NCBI RefSeq assembly: GCF_003590095.1
Contig: NC_039478.1
Span: forward strand, 13,268,001 to 13,332,000
Reading direction: 5' to 3'
DNA length: 64,000 bases
Origin: Trichoplusia ni
Taxonomy: Eukaryota; Arthropoda; Insecta; Lepidoptera; Noctuidae
Shown: one piece after another, positions 52,933 to 63,055 of the stretch
How the letters are laid out: the number at the start of each line of letters is the position of its first letter
Position numbering within the stretch: the stretch's first letter is position 1
The notes under the pieces: model-generated
Databases searched by the model: none
Told to the model about the DNA's origin: nothing
What the model saw: the letters and a program-made list of their open reading frames with translations, nothing else
Translations under genes and position numbers: made by a program

Positions 52933-53022
52933 CTCAATTGGATCCAACCGACAGCACAGCAAATCAGTAATTCTAGCTACACTAAGTACCCAAAATCCCT
53001 CGTCAGATGCAAACATTGTAAC
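52933..53022 (-). CDS. Candidate 90-nt exon, phase 0-0
   Basis: The minus strand has a good acceptor (GTCTGATATTTTTAATTTAG), an open frame reading VTMFASDEGFWVLSVAR then ITDLLCCRLDPIE, and a donor GAG|GTGATG. The frame continues open for about 30 codons into the neighbouring family B fragment, so the block could be transposon coding sequence. The plus strand is also open. Composition is strikingly protein-like; the product is not recognised. Confidence 0.3.
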
Positions 53023-53039
53023 CTAAATTAAAAATATCA

Positions 53040-53605
53040 GACTTGCTATTCAAATCACCATCTAACTTGCAAATACCCTCATAAAACAACCCGGTGATAA
53101 TCAGCAGGCCTACCACTAACTCTTAAAGAAGAACCGTTACAGCCGTTAAAGTGAGACAGCGCACTACATAACGTAGCTGCATCTCGCTCCCACACCTTCC
53201 ATAGTCTTAGACTTCTATTACTTCAAGCTATGGTGCAAGGTCTTCAGAAATCCGTTTAAGTGAAATTAAGCTGCTGCACCGCTTTGAACCTTATTGTATA
53301 GGATTAAAGTATTAAGTGCTGCAGCGGTTGCAGGATTAGCGTTTTGTTTTAATAGTCCCAGAATTTGAGCGTTATGCTAGAAGCTTTTGTTTGGTCTTGG
53401 CTCTTGCAGAGAATGGTTTAAGTAAGTTTGGTCTAGATGAGAAGGATCTTTATTGAAATGTAATGTTTACAGGTGACTCTAAAAAAAGTTTTCGTACCAA
53501 TAGGATAGAGAAATTCAAATATAAAACAAAAAATGGTTTCTCGGGTATTCTTGTCAAAAAGCCAAGTAAAATATTATTATTATTACATGAAAACGACTCA
53601 CGCAT
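53040..53605. other. No feature recognised
   Basis: CAGCACTTAAT-type inverted text near 53270-53330 (GCTGCTGCACCGC; GTGCTGCAGCGG) is a weak hairpin. Confidence 0.4.
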
Positions 53606-53609
53606 TAAA

Positions 53610-53765
53610 ATAATCCTTGTGTCGCAGGGGTTCCACAAACATACAAGTCACATGCACAGACACCCAGGCTCCGGACATGCGTTCGTGGATCACACAAGTG
53701 CTTGTCCTGCGCGGGTATCGAACAGTGCTCAGTGGCTTTGGCCAGGTGACCACCAGCAACATACC
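53610..53765 (-). mobile_element. tRNA-derived SINE, minus strand
   Basis: CCTTGTGTCGCAGGGGTTCC, ACAAGTCACATGCACAGAC, GCGCGGGTATCGAACAGTG (reversed B box). The 112- and 86-codon frames over it are SINE-derived shadows. Confidence 0.65.
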
Positions 53766-54605
53766 AATACAGACGTGTTTACTACAATGGACGCGTCATA
53801 AAAAAATACGAAATAAATGTCACATGTCTAAGAAAAAAAAAAGCAAAAGAAATAACCTCATAAACATAAAAGAGTAAATGTTAAGTAAATAAATGACATT
53901 ACAAACCCATAAATTGGATCAAATTAAGTATTAAAATACGAAAATATACTGAAGAGATCTAATAATAAGGCAGCACGTAGGGCGCCTGTGCTAGGGAGCT
54001 ATTTATAGTACAAGACATGTTTATAAAGGAAGAACCTGAAATGTTAAGAGACTGGAGATTTAATTTGTATACTAGTAAAGAATGAATGGTTAGAAAGAGG
54101 TTAATTTTATTGTCTATCGATAATGTGATATGAGAGCATAAACCTAAGAGCATAATTCATAAAACAAAATAAATTGAAATCAGTCAAACCGCTCGGAAGT
54201 TACGATGTAACAGGCAGACAGACAGATCTAACTTATAACACCACTTTGCGTTGGGAGATAAAAACCACCAATCTAGGCTAAATACTGTTGGTACGGTAAA
54301 AAGTAAGGCATGACCAATTTTTTGACAGCCTATTTCTACAGAACCGGCGTGTATGTCTAACTCTTGACCGACGTTTCCTTGATTCAATCTTTTAAGCTAC
54401 AACATACATATCACCAGATTTCTCGTTTTTATATAAAAACTTCAGTACGAAGGAAGTCTGACCTTTGAGTTGGCTGTGACATTTCTTTTCGGATAATGTG
54501 AGGAAATCTCTCTCAATTTACGTGGTCTGAATACGTGGGCGTTATGTTGTGTTAGATGTGTCTGAGTAATGGTATGTGGAAATAAATATTTGTAAATGAT
54601 ATAAG
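53766..54605. other. AT-rich DNA, nothing recognised
   Basis: Short minus frames at 53959 and 54184 are unsupported. Confidence 0.45.
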
Positions 54606-54607
54606 CC

Positions 54608-54775
54608 GAGTAATAGCCGTATGGTTGAGGTCATCGTGCCATACGGCGTTCGATCCCTGTGTGGGATAAGCGTTCGTGTGATCTACGAATGCTTGTTCTG
54701 AGTTGGGTGCATGTGAATTCAATGTTTGTGAAGTCACTCAACATATAAGGATTAAATTCCTCAGAGGGAGTAGTT
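54608..54775 (+). mobile_element. tRNA-derived SINE
   Basis: GAGTAATAGCCGTATGGTTG (A box), GGCGTTCGATCCCTGTG (B box), TGTTCTGAGTTGGGTGCATG body and GGATTAAATTCC tail. Confidence 0.65.
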
Positions 54776-55355
54776 TCCTTTTAGTTTTCATAACTTTGAA
54801 TTAGTTCTTAATACGCAAATTAATTTAAAACAGTCATAAGGAAGCTCCTTTAACTTGAAGTCCAACGATCATATCACAAGGCAATTACTGCGTGCAAGAT
54901 ATTATATACTCTCAAGTTACGCAGCAAATGAAAGAGTTTTTCTTTTCAGTTTAAAAATAATTTTCAATTTGTTGTGCTCATATTTCATCATCTTTAGAAT
55001 TCCTTTGCCACTTTCTCAAGTATATTTTGCGTAAGTACTCGAAACAGGCGTTGCCCTTGTTTCCACAAAGGAAGCAATTCCTCTCATTAAATACTTCAGC
55101 ATTGTATACGTCTGTACAAATTGTGTAAACTGTTTACGGCACCAATGTATCTTTTCCGCCGATCAATATGCAGAATACTGCATAGCTATTTATAAAGATG
55201 GAGAAATTTTTGACTAAGCTTATAAACTGAACACGGTGTTATTTTTTATTCATCCCACATCGTTAAATAATACAAAGAGGTTAAAATTTGAGCATGGTAC
55301 AAGTGAGGTCATCTTTTAACCAGATGTTTTATGTAATCCCGACTAAGAATTTTCA
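54776..55355. other. AT-rich DNA, nothing recognised
   Basis: No supported feature. Confidence 0.5.
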
Positions 55356-55357
55356 TC

Positions 55358-55475
55358 AATGTGTTGCGGGGGTTCCCAAAATAACCAAGTCACATGCACA
55401 AGACACCCAGACTCATAAAAAGCATTTTTGGATCGCACAAATGCTTGTCCTACCGAAGATCGAACCTGTATCAAG
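55358..55475 (-). mobile_element. tRNA-derived SINE, minus strand
   Basis: TTGCGGGGGTTCCCAAAATA, AAGTCACATGCACAAGACAC and CCGAAGATCGAACCTG (reversed B box). A 30-base pyrimidine-rich tract follows at 55480-55510. The 112-codon plus frame is a shadow. Confidence 0.6.
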
Positions 55476-55564
55476 TACATTTTTTTTTCTTCTTCTTTCT
55501 TTTCTGTTTCGATACTATTCAATTTTCGCAATTTTTCCCACAATTGCACCGATACGCAGTTTAG

Positions 55565-55700
55565 CCTTCCTATATACTACACCAATATACAGGGTGTTAT
55601 GTAAACATCGTGCTAACGTAACATGATTACAACTGATCAATCTAATTGGGTCGGCCGCCTGCCCCCGGGACGGATTGCTTGCAATGAAACATTCTAATAG
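55565..55700 (+). repeat. Repeat edge beginning ACAGGGTGTTA
   Basis: ATATACAGGGTGTTATGTAAAC matches the usual edge of a lepidopteran dispersed family (compare GTACAGGGTGTTTTTG at 12994). A GC-rich GGTCGGCCGCCTGCCCCC follows. Confidence 0.35.
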
Positions 55701-55889
55701 GGCGCTGTCACACCGACCTATGATGTATTTCATGCTATATAACGGATACGTGACGTATTGGGTGTCGAATTAAGGTAGACTTTAGCTTTCATCGTCCATC
55801 ACTTGATCGTAATTCAACATATAAAATCTAATTTATCATATAGGTACCCATTACGCAGGTAAAACAAAGTTAAATCGGATACAGCACAA

Positions 55890-56050
55890 GCAGATCTAGG
55901 CAGAGATGGTGGGGTTACCTGGATTTGTTCTTACTGAACTGGTCACTCGCGGTATATGAGAGACAAGTGGAAGAAGATTTGGGAAGCGTTTGTCCATCAG
56001 TGGGGCAGTGAGGAAATAAGAGGCATGTGCCCATCACAGCTGATATCGAT
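55890..56050 (+). pseudogene. LINE C-terminal remnant
   Basis: ATATGAGAGACAAGTGGAAG then AAGATTTGGGAAGCGTTTG encodes MRDKWKKIWEAFVHQWG, homologous to the end at 39150-39195. Confidence 0.55.
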
Positions 56051-56299
56051 ACCTTACTAATATTCTGATGAGGTGAAAGGAACATTTGACCGCGACAAGA
56101 TATACAAAATACTCACTCTTTGTGACAACTGTTGCTACAACTTCTTCTTATCTTACAAAACATCTAAAAGGTTTTAGAGTTCGTCTTTGTTCAACACGCT
56201 GTTACAATTGAAGAAGCAACGAGAGAGATGGTGCAATACTCTGTGAATGAGTTCACGTTTCCATACCTGTAGAATAAGAGGTCTTAGTAGGAGTCAAAT

Positions 56300-56420
56300 T
56301 TTATGGGCGTAAAGGACGTAACGCCAAACTCACTGTCGACTTTTCGCGGGTTCGATCCCGAACCGTAAGAAGCTTATTTGTTTGGTCCATGATATCTTGT
56401 TTTAAATCTGGATGTCTTTG
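56300..56420 (+). mobile_element. tRNA-derived SINE
   Basis: GCGGGTTCGATCCCGAACCG is a perfect B box. The A-box region (GGGCGTAAAGGACGTAACGC) is diverged. A GGATGTCTTTGTGCAAGTG body follows. Confidence 0.6.
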
Positions 56421-56494
56421 TGCAAGTGACTAATATTGTGACTAATGTGTTGAAAACCTCTTATTTTGTTAAGGTGGGGGAATCCTCATTCACA

Positions 56495-56625
56495 CCCACT
56501 CCCTCAAAAAAGGCAATGGGTAGTGTCAGACATTTACTGACTAAACTTGAACCACCGTGCTACGTCATCCGCGTTTTTGTATTGGTGTATGCCAATGCGT
56601 TGCAATCCTTCATTCTTGCAAAACC
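56495..56625 (+). repeat. Family G repeat
   Basis: AAAGGCAATGGGTAGTGTCAG, ACTTGAACCACCGTGCTACG and CCAATGCGTTGCAATCC. The other orientation is at 10795-10935. The 106-codon plus frame is carried by it. Confidence 0.6.
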
Positions 56626-57058
56626 CCCTGCAATTCAAATAAATATTTCGATAGTCGTTTATACAAAAATATTCAGTATATATATGAGTTCATACATATA
56701 TTTAGCTTTTCTGCATTATGAATGCACCATTATAGTGTAGGGTAGTTTCGCTATTATCTACGGTATGCGCGTCTGTCTGTGGCACCGGAGCTCTACGTTA
56801 TATCGCTATGTAAACAAGTAAGGCATATGAGGGAACACTCACTGTTTCCCAGAACTCCGGTGTACACACAAAGTACTTTAATACGTATAATGTTTAATAA
56901 ATTCGAGTAACCTAATTTCATTTCTCGGTATTGGAAAACTGGTTAAAACAAGGCTGCCGCAATTTTGTTTAACATTTCCAATATTTTCACCATCATTTAT
57001 ATTGAATTTGTTTTCTCTGCCCCTGTTTGTAATAGCGTTAGATATTGTGCTCTTATTA
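56626..57058. other. AT-rich DNA, nothing recognised
   Basis: No supported feature. Confidence 0.5.
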
Positions 57059-57302
57059 TCTATACTAATATATAAAGCTGAAGAGTTTGTTTGTTTGTTT
57101 GAACGCTCTAATCTCAGGAACTACTGGTCCAAATTGGTCCAAAATCTTTTTGTGTTGTTGTAGGAAGGCTTTAGGCTATAAAACATCACGCTGCGACTAA
57201 TAGGAGCGAAGATACAATGGAAAATGTAAAAAAAACAGGGCAGGTATAAATTACAACTTATATCTTCTACCCACGGGGACGAAGTCGCGGGCAACAGCTA
57301 GC
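57059..57302 (+). mobile_element. Lep1-like Helitron, nearly full length
   Basis: TCTATACTAATATATAAAGC to GAAGTCGCGGGCAACAGC then TAG. It carries a short duplication (CCAAATTGGTCCAAA) and a small deletion in the middle. Confidence 0.75.
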
Positions 57303-57448
57303 ATGAATATAAGGCACTTTTAATTACGAATTTGGTTGCTGTGCTAACGTAGTGCTTTTTGGAAATAGATGTCACAGTTTCCATGTTTTGGAAGGCATAC
57401 ATTTTAATTGGACGTTTTGCTTGCCTGACCTTTTGCCCTCTGACCCAG

Positions 57449-57482
57449 TTATCAGGTCAACAGAACACCCCGTCGCCGCGTC
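57449..57482 (+). CDS. Weak 34-nt exon candidate
   Basis: A very pyrimidine-rich acceptor (GACCTTTTGCCCTCTGACCCAG) precedes a GC-rich stretch ending CGCGTC|GTAAGA. Two frames are open (YQVNRTPRRRV or LSGQQNTPSPRR). No partner exons are known on plus. Confidence 0.22.
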
Positions 57483-57654
57483 GTAAGATTGTCAAGTTTG
57501 GTTTTTGACGTATGATCTGTCAAAGATTGACAAATGTCTGCTGACTGCGAAAGTGTTTCGGATCTTGTAAAATGCAGAACAGACTCTATCATGTCTACAT
57601 TGTATGTTTGTCATTTGTTTTTTCTTAAACGACTCCCGAACTAAATAATATAAT

Positions 57655-57810
57655 CCTTGTGCCGCGGGGAGTATTGCAAACATTCAAACGTCATGCTTAA
57701 AATCACCCAGATAGTATTATAAACGCTTGTCCTAAGCGGAGATCGATCCCGCGACATATCGAGAAGAGTTACACTCTACCAAAACCACTCGGCTATCCGT
57801 GCAGCCATTG
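57655..57810 (-). mobile_element. tRNA-derived SINE, minus strand
   Basis: CCTTGTGCCGCGGGGAGTA, GCGGAGATCGATCCCGCGAC (reversed B box) and ACCACTCGGCTATCCGTGC (reversed A box). Best full-length minus copy. Confidence 0.68.
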
Positions 57811-58086
57811 ACTACATAGCTTATCCTATACAAATATACCGTAGTAACAGTCCATAAACAACATGTCAGTTCTTCAGTAACACAATTACAAGTCGCCATT
57901 TAATTGGGTCGCGCTCGGCGGACGCAGATTTAACGCGATCACGAGCCGGAAAATCAATGTTTTTATTTTAAATTAAAATACTCGGACTATTGAATTCAGT
58001 TTAAACGAAGTGTTATTTGATTGTTGTCACTATTTGAGCTCTGATGTTGTCTGAAAGATGCTAATTTTGTTGATAATGTTAATGAT
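57811..58086. other. No feature recognised
   Basis: GC-richer text at 57895-57950 (GGTCGCGCTCGGCGGACG; GATCACGAGCCGG) is unassigned. Confidence 0.4.
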
Positions 58087-58402
58087 ACTAGACCAGCTGT
58101 TGCGCTCGGCTTCGTCTGTGTGGTTAAAAATATAACTTAGGATCTTTTTAAATCGAATTGATAGTTCCAGAGTGCCTCTAAAACTATTCATCTTCTTGCT
58201 ATTTTGTTTCAGCTACATATTTCATTTCCGCTCTGCCCTTATTAATCATAGCTTGGTGGTGGGTATCGCCATTGCCTTTCGCAATGGGCGTAGTGGACTA
58301 CCTACCAGTGATATATTTTTCTTAAACTGAAAATCGTAATTTCCTGAGTTAAGCACGTTCAAACAATTAAAAAAACAAACACAGTGATTTTATAATATAA
58401 GT
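58087..58402 (-). mobile_element. Lep1-like Helitron, old diverged copy
   Basis: CCAGCTGTTGCGCTCGGCTTC, CCCTTATTAATCATAGCTTGG and AATTTCCTGAGTTAAGCACG keep the family layout in reverse with many changes. Confidence 0.55.
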
Positions 58403-59707
58403 AACCATATTTTTTTTTAAATAAATACAAACGGCAATTTGCAAATAATTACTTTTATTTTATTTTGGATTTTTTCCTTATACCGGAATCGATCCTGCCA
58501 CTCCTGACACAAAGCATCAGCCAATTTTCATTTATTCCTACACAATTTTCTTATTTAATTTACAAATGTTCGCGTCACAAATAAATGCTAAAAATAAAAG
58601 TAAAATACGTCAAAATATTTTTCCCAAAATAGATTTCGAATTTGATTACATTAACTTTAACATGAATAACGATTCGAGTTTTGTCACAATCACCACCTTT
58701 TTTGTAAGCATTGTCCCATTAAGGAAGAATATAAATCATATGTCATTTATGGCCTAATGCTGAAATGACTACTAGTTTTACTTTAACGCAAGCATCCAAA
58801 TTTATAAACCTCTGAGTAAACAATCGGTCGATCTGAAAGTTGCGTTACTTCGTGGATCAGGTGCTTTTCATAGCTAAGTTTAAGGCTTAAATCAAGAGTC
58901 ACGTCTCAATTTAAGATATATTTCAGTATAATCTAGGAGCACAAACATTTAAAGGTCAGACAAATATTCTAAACCCGGTTAAGAGCAAGACAGACACGGT
59001 ATTGAGACTGCCGTCAGACATCCATCAAATTTATCACCGGACCAATCCAAGCATAAAATCCAGTCAAGGGACATTATCTATGAATTTTTTAATTTTCTAG
59101 CGATCACGGTTCACGAGACAAGTTGTCGCTGTTGACAAACAGAGAGTCAGATTATTGCCTTAAGGTAAGGAAACCAAACGATTATCGATCCATAAAGGAT
59201 TAGATAAAACAGGATTATACTCTGCAACAATAACTGAATCCCAGCTAAAACTAGAAAAAAACGACTTGTTTTCTTTTTCGATACCCCATTACAAGTTCGA
59301 AGATTTTTATGTAGCCTTGTAAGTATAGTAAATACTAAGATAGGGTCGTTTGGGCTCCACAGTAACAGTCATCACGGTTCGGAACTTTCCCCATTCGTTC
59401 GGTAACACCCTGATTGGTTCTGTGGTGAGAGGCTCCTGTAATCTTACAATACTAAATTATCGGGTTAGGTCTTTGTCAAATAACAAGCAAGTCTCGTTGT
59501 TTACTTAAACAGTTCCGTTACCATGGTGGAACTACGGAACACTATTAGTGAGGCTGTCAAAAGGCTACTTTTTATTTCTCATTAATGGCTAAAGCTAGAT
59601 AGAAAAACTAATCAGGTGTGATGTGTTGCTGGTGCCGAAACAATTACATTAAAATATGACGCATTGCTTGCACCTTTTTTAGTGAAAACATATGATACAT
59701 GACTGAG
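58403..59707. other. AT-rich DNA, nothing recognised
   Basis: A 63-codon plus frame at 58566 is unsupported. Confidence 0.45.
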
Positions 59708-59763
59708 TTTTAAACCCTGAATGGGTTTTAAACTATTTTAAACCCTGAATGGGTTTTAAACTA
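59708..59763 (+). repeat. Two perfect 28 bp tandem units, each palindromic inside
   Basis: The unit TTTTAAACCCTGAATGGG then TTTTAAACTA occurs exactly twice (59708-59735, 59736-59763). Each contains AAACCC/GGGTTT arms. Confidence 0.85.
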
Positions 59764-60340
59764 TTGTGAAGGTTTTTTAATAGGCAATTCCTGACAAAAA
59801 TAAATCGAATTGCTTTTGTTTATTTATCGAATAAGTAATCATAAGGGAGTTAATAAAAAGCCATGTATTTTAAGCAAAAACATAGAAGATATTACGTTAA
59901 AACAAACTAAATTCACATACATACTCAACGTAACTCAGACATATCAACACAAGTTCAACACAAACTACATTTAGTTGCACAGTGCAGTCCATTTCAGTTG
60001 ATGATTGAATCCCCAAGTTTAATTACACGTTATGAACCGATCCATCAAACTCTCAACTAACTACAAACATTAATGAAATACACTAATACTGTTTCACAGG
60101 AACTGTTGATGAATAGCACCCTCAGTGGCTGCATTCGAATGCAGGTACCTACCTACACTGCAATTCAATAGTGTACAAATATTATAAATGCGACGCTGTG
60201 TTTACGTGTAACACTTTCATGAGTGTATTAAACATTTAGGGGGTTGTAGGTCGGTGTAGGTGTAGCTATATCATTAAAAAAAACAAAGCTTGTTTGCTAC
60301 TACGCAGCTACGGTAAGTTATTTCATTTCTGAAGAAAGTC
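59764..60340. other. AT-rich DNA, nothing recognised
   Basis: TACAAATATTATAAATGCGACG at 60173 is a lone Helitron-like 5' edge. CAGCTACG|GTAAGT at 60313 is a donor-like motif. Confidence 0.4.
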
Positions 60341-60350
60341 AAGCCTTGTG

Positions 60351-60364
60351 CCGCTAGATGGCGC
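60351..60364 (+). promoter_or_regulatory. CTCF-consensus match
   Basis: CCGCTAGATGGCGC agrees with the CTCF core consensus CCASYAGRKGGCRS at 13 of 14 positions. The partner site at 61859-61872 is in the opposite orientation. Confidence 0.4.
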
Positions 60365-60745
60365 TCAAATCGCCCGCTCACATTTGAGTTTAAAAACTTA
60401 TAATACTTGTAGGTTTGTGACTCAAATCAGCCAAAAAATATTGTTTCATGATACATAACTGTTAATGAACATGAAATCCGAGTATTTGTACAGATTTAAA
60501 AGTTAAAAATATAAACATGGGTACTCGTATGATTAGCTTTTCAAAATTTGATTAAGATAAGCATTTGGCCAATCTGCAGTTGGATAAATATCGAAAGGAA
60601 CTTAACAATTAACATTAATTTTTTTTACGCTTTATTTATCTCAATGCGTGTAACCAATACTATACGAGATCCAAAGCAACGTTAACGCCATCTAGTTATG
60701 AAATTGGAACTAAAAAAATTGCTGGCTCATAGGATTTTTTTTTCC
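60365..60745. other. AT-rich DNA with one AGATGGCG motif
   Basis: AACGCCATCTAG lies at 60684-60695. Nothing else is recognised. Confidence 0.4.
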
Positions 60746-60749
60746 AGGC

Positions 60750-60865
60750 AGCTAAGTTAAAAGATGCATACCACAAAAAATGGAAGGAAATAGCAAAGTC
60801 CGAAGAGAGTGGAAGAATGTATGGCCTTTGCCCTGTTGTGAGAAACTAAGGGCTAAACAAAAAAG
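60750..60865 (+). pseudogene. LINE 3' end remnant
   Basis: AAGTCCGAAGAGAGTGGAAG then CCTTTGCCCTGTTGTGAG keeps the LINE carboxy-terminal layout (REWKNVW pattern). Confidence 0.45.
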
Positions 60866-61415
60866 CATGAACTAGCTCACTTAACCATTCAGGTTGCAGC
60901 CACAAAAAAATTACCGAAATGTATACAGTAAATGTATACAACTTTTATGTTAAGCTAACATGCTTCGTGTACCGAAGCCTTTACAAATGACCATGTCTTC
61001 CTTTGAAGTTATCTCAATTTTTTTTAAAAAGGTTTCAAAAAAACAACATTATTTGTAATTAAAATCATAAATATAACAGCCTTCCCTTTTGATGGCTGAT
61101 GAACAGATTAAACGGATTACACATCATACATATTAAATGTACATACATATAGGTAATAAAAAATAGTACGCGTTATTCAGTTTTCAACATAATAATATCA
61201 CTTGCACCACACAATGGAAGCCTAAACAGACCGTTACACAATTATTATCCTTTACCAATAAAACCTCATACAATACATACAAGTTGAAAGGACAACCTCC
61301 TTTTATTAAAGTCGGTTATTTTTTTTTTGTATTTAGTATTCACATACGCGGCAAGAAATATTAATAAATTTTAAGCGAGTATTCTTTTTCAAGCAACAAT
61401 TTTAGTACCCGTTTT
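60866..61415. other. AT-rich DNA, nothing recognised
   Basis: No supported feature. A TAATGTATAC-like doublet (ATGTATACAGTAA, ATGTATACAAC) occurs at 60920-60942. Confidence 0.4.
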
Positions 61416-61419
61416 CTAA

Positions 61420-61495
61420 CTAGATGGCGTTGGCGTCGAATTAGATCGCGCTATGGTTTCGTTACACGGCGTTGTATAAGTACTCCGGACTCGCA
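61420..61495 (+). repeat. Repeat related to 68-130
   Basis: CTAGATGGCGTTGGCGTCG then ATCGCGCTATGGTTTCG and TTACA is shared with 68-112. Confidence 0.55.
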
Positions 61496-61858
61496 TGAAG
61501 TTGACATATTTTCTATCCTACTGCAAAAGGGCAAAGACCTTTTCTTTTAACTATTTTTGTGAAGCCAATCGCACGCAAGTGTAGATGGCTTAGAATTTCA
61601 CTATAACATTTGTGGCCAATAAATGTCCATGAGTTATTTTCACGTACTTGGTACTGGTTACACACCATTTGCCGTTCTAGCTAGAGTAATTGGTTAATAA
61701 AGTATTGCTAGTTTCTGTTTAAAATTATGCATCTGATGATCTGATGACGAACATGAACTGAGGCAATTTAAATTCAGAATCCGTTCGTCAAATTTCAGTT
61801 ACAACTTATAACCAACTACTCTACCACTAGCTAAGATTAAGTGCCTAATCAAATGTGG

Positions 61859-61872
61859 GCGCCACCTAGCGG
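61859..61872 (-). promoter_or_regulatory. CTCF-consensus match, minus strand
   Basis: On minus, CCGCTAGGTGGCGC matches CCASYAGRKGGCRS at 13 of 14 positions. About 20 bases around it agree with the 60351 site. Confidence 0.45.
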
Positions 61873-62700
61873 CACAAAAGCTAACTTCTCTCAAAGCTCC
61901 ATTGTTAGCCTTCACTAAAAACTTGGCGAATTTCACAGAATTATATTACGAGAGGGAACGTCAGGGTTGTCACGTAAATTATGGAAACAGCATTTTTTTG
62001 ATTGTAAGAGGAAACTATGTAATTTTAAATTTATTTTTGGTATGTTTTTCAGCATACTCGTAAATATCACCCTTGGAAATTGATCATTTTGATTATTTTA
62101 GTTTTTTTTTCCTATGTATTCCGATTAAACGAAATTATATCTTTCTTATTATACAAATTATTCTCAAACTTAAAGCATTACAATAACCAAAACCTCAACA
62201 GGATCCCCAACGAATAAACAAAAAAAAATTGTCACTTTGGTGGCAGCCCTAATTAGTTGTAAGTGAAACGTCGACAAGGGTGCCGTGACGCGACAAGCTT
62301 GGCTCAGATAACGCTGACGGCCTGTACCCTGTTTTAAGGAGTAAGGGCGCTCACATACGGGTATAGATTTAAGGGCCAGCCCTAATAAGGGTATTGTCAC
62401 GTCCTTTGATAATGATTAAAAGAGCGTGTTTGGACAAATTAGATATTTGGAATGAAGGTTGATGTTTTGTGTCACATAAGTAAATTGTTACGGCAGGGTC
62501 AAATTGGTAATGTTAAGAAGAATAATTATTTTTTTCATATTATTTTATAGGAGTAAAGATATAGGTGAGGTTGAGACTTGTGACTCTAAAAGTTCCTTAA
62601 TTATGAGCTAAACAAAAAGATTTTGCAAAAGATGTTGATCACCATGAAAAGGACACTTCTTTTCATTAGCCCCGATGTGTCCTTATAACGGCAACAGAAA
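61873..62700. other. AT-rich DNA with a GC-richer interval
   Basis: 62240-62400 is GC-richer (GGTGCCGTGACGCGACAAGC; AAGGGCGCTCACATACGGG) and gives a 76-codon minus frame of unknown meaning, possibly a decayed element. Confidence 0.35.
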
Positions 62701-62721
62701 TACATCATCTTTAAAAATTCC

Positions 62722-62805
62722 AACGGTTTAAACGTTCATGAGATAGCGTGGTGACAAACAGACCGACAAACGGACAGTGGAGTCCTAAAAATAGGGTTCG
62801 AATTT
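62722..62805 (+). repeat. Family C 3' fragment
   Basis: TTCATGAGATAGCGTGGTGAC, AACGGACAGTGGAGTCC and AATAGGGTTCGAAT. Confidence 0.5.
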
Positions 62806-62826
62806 TCTCCACTACCTCTGTAATAG

Positions 62827-62963
62827 TCAAGACTATTATATCCACACGGGACCCTAAAATGACCTGCGGATTAAACCCAACATACCCGTGTATGAGGCGA
62901 TCGACAGACGACTCTAATAAATCAGGTATTGTGGAGCGCACCTCTATTTTCGGTACTGTAGAG
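62827..62963 (+). CDS. Candidate 137-nt exon, with an open antisense frame
   Basis: On plus, a good acceptor (CTCCACTACCTCTGTAATAG) and a strong donor (GTAGAG|GTGAGC) bracket an open frame KTIISTRDPKMTCGLNPT, YPCMRRSTDDSNKSGIVE, RTSIFGTVE. The minus strand is open over the same bases and equally protein-like (LTSTVPKIEVRSTIPDLL, ESSVDRLIHGYVGFN). Only one strand can be the real code; it may also be a transposon remnant since a family C fragment abuts it. The product is not recognised. Confidence 0.33.
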
Positions 62964-63055
62964 GTGAGCTCGACCGTTTTCCGGGCTGCGAGTGATGGCA
63001 ATACATTACCCTTGTTCACGATAATGCTTTATGAAAGGAAGGTAGGATTTTAGTG

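Noticed and set aside
53463..53877. 112- and 86-codon plus frames
   Set aside because: Their 3' halves are the reverse-oriented SINE at 53610-53765; they are shadows.
56420..56740. 106-codon plus frame as a gene
   Set aside because: Its distinctive part (LLTKLEPPC) is family G repeat, present in the other orientation at 10795.
8470..57810. tRNA-like A and B boxes at many places as functional tRNA genes
   Set aside because: None shows paired acceptor and anticodon stems; each continues into a SINE body shared by other copies.
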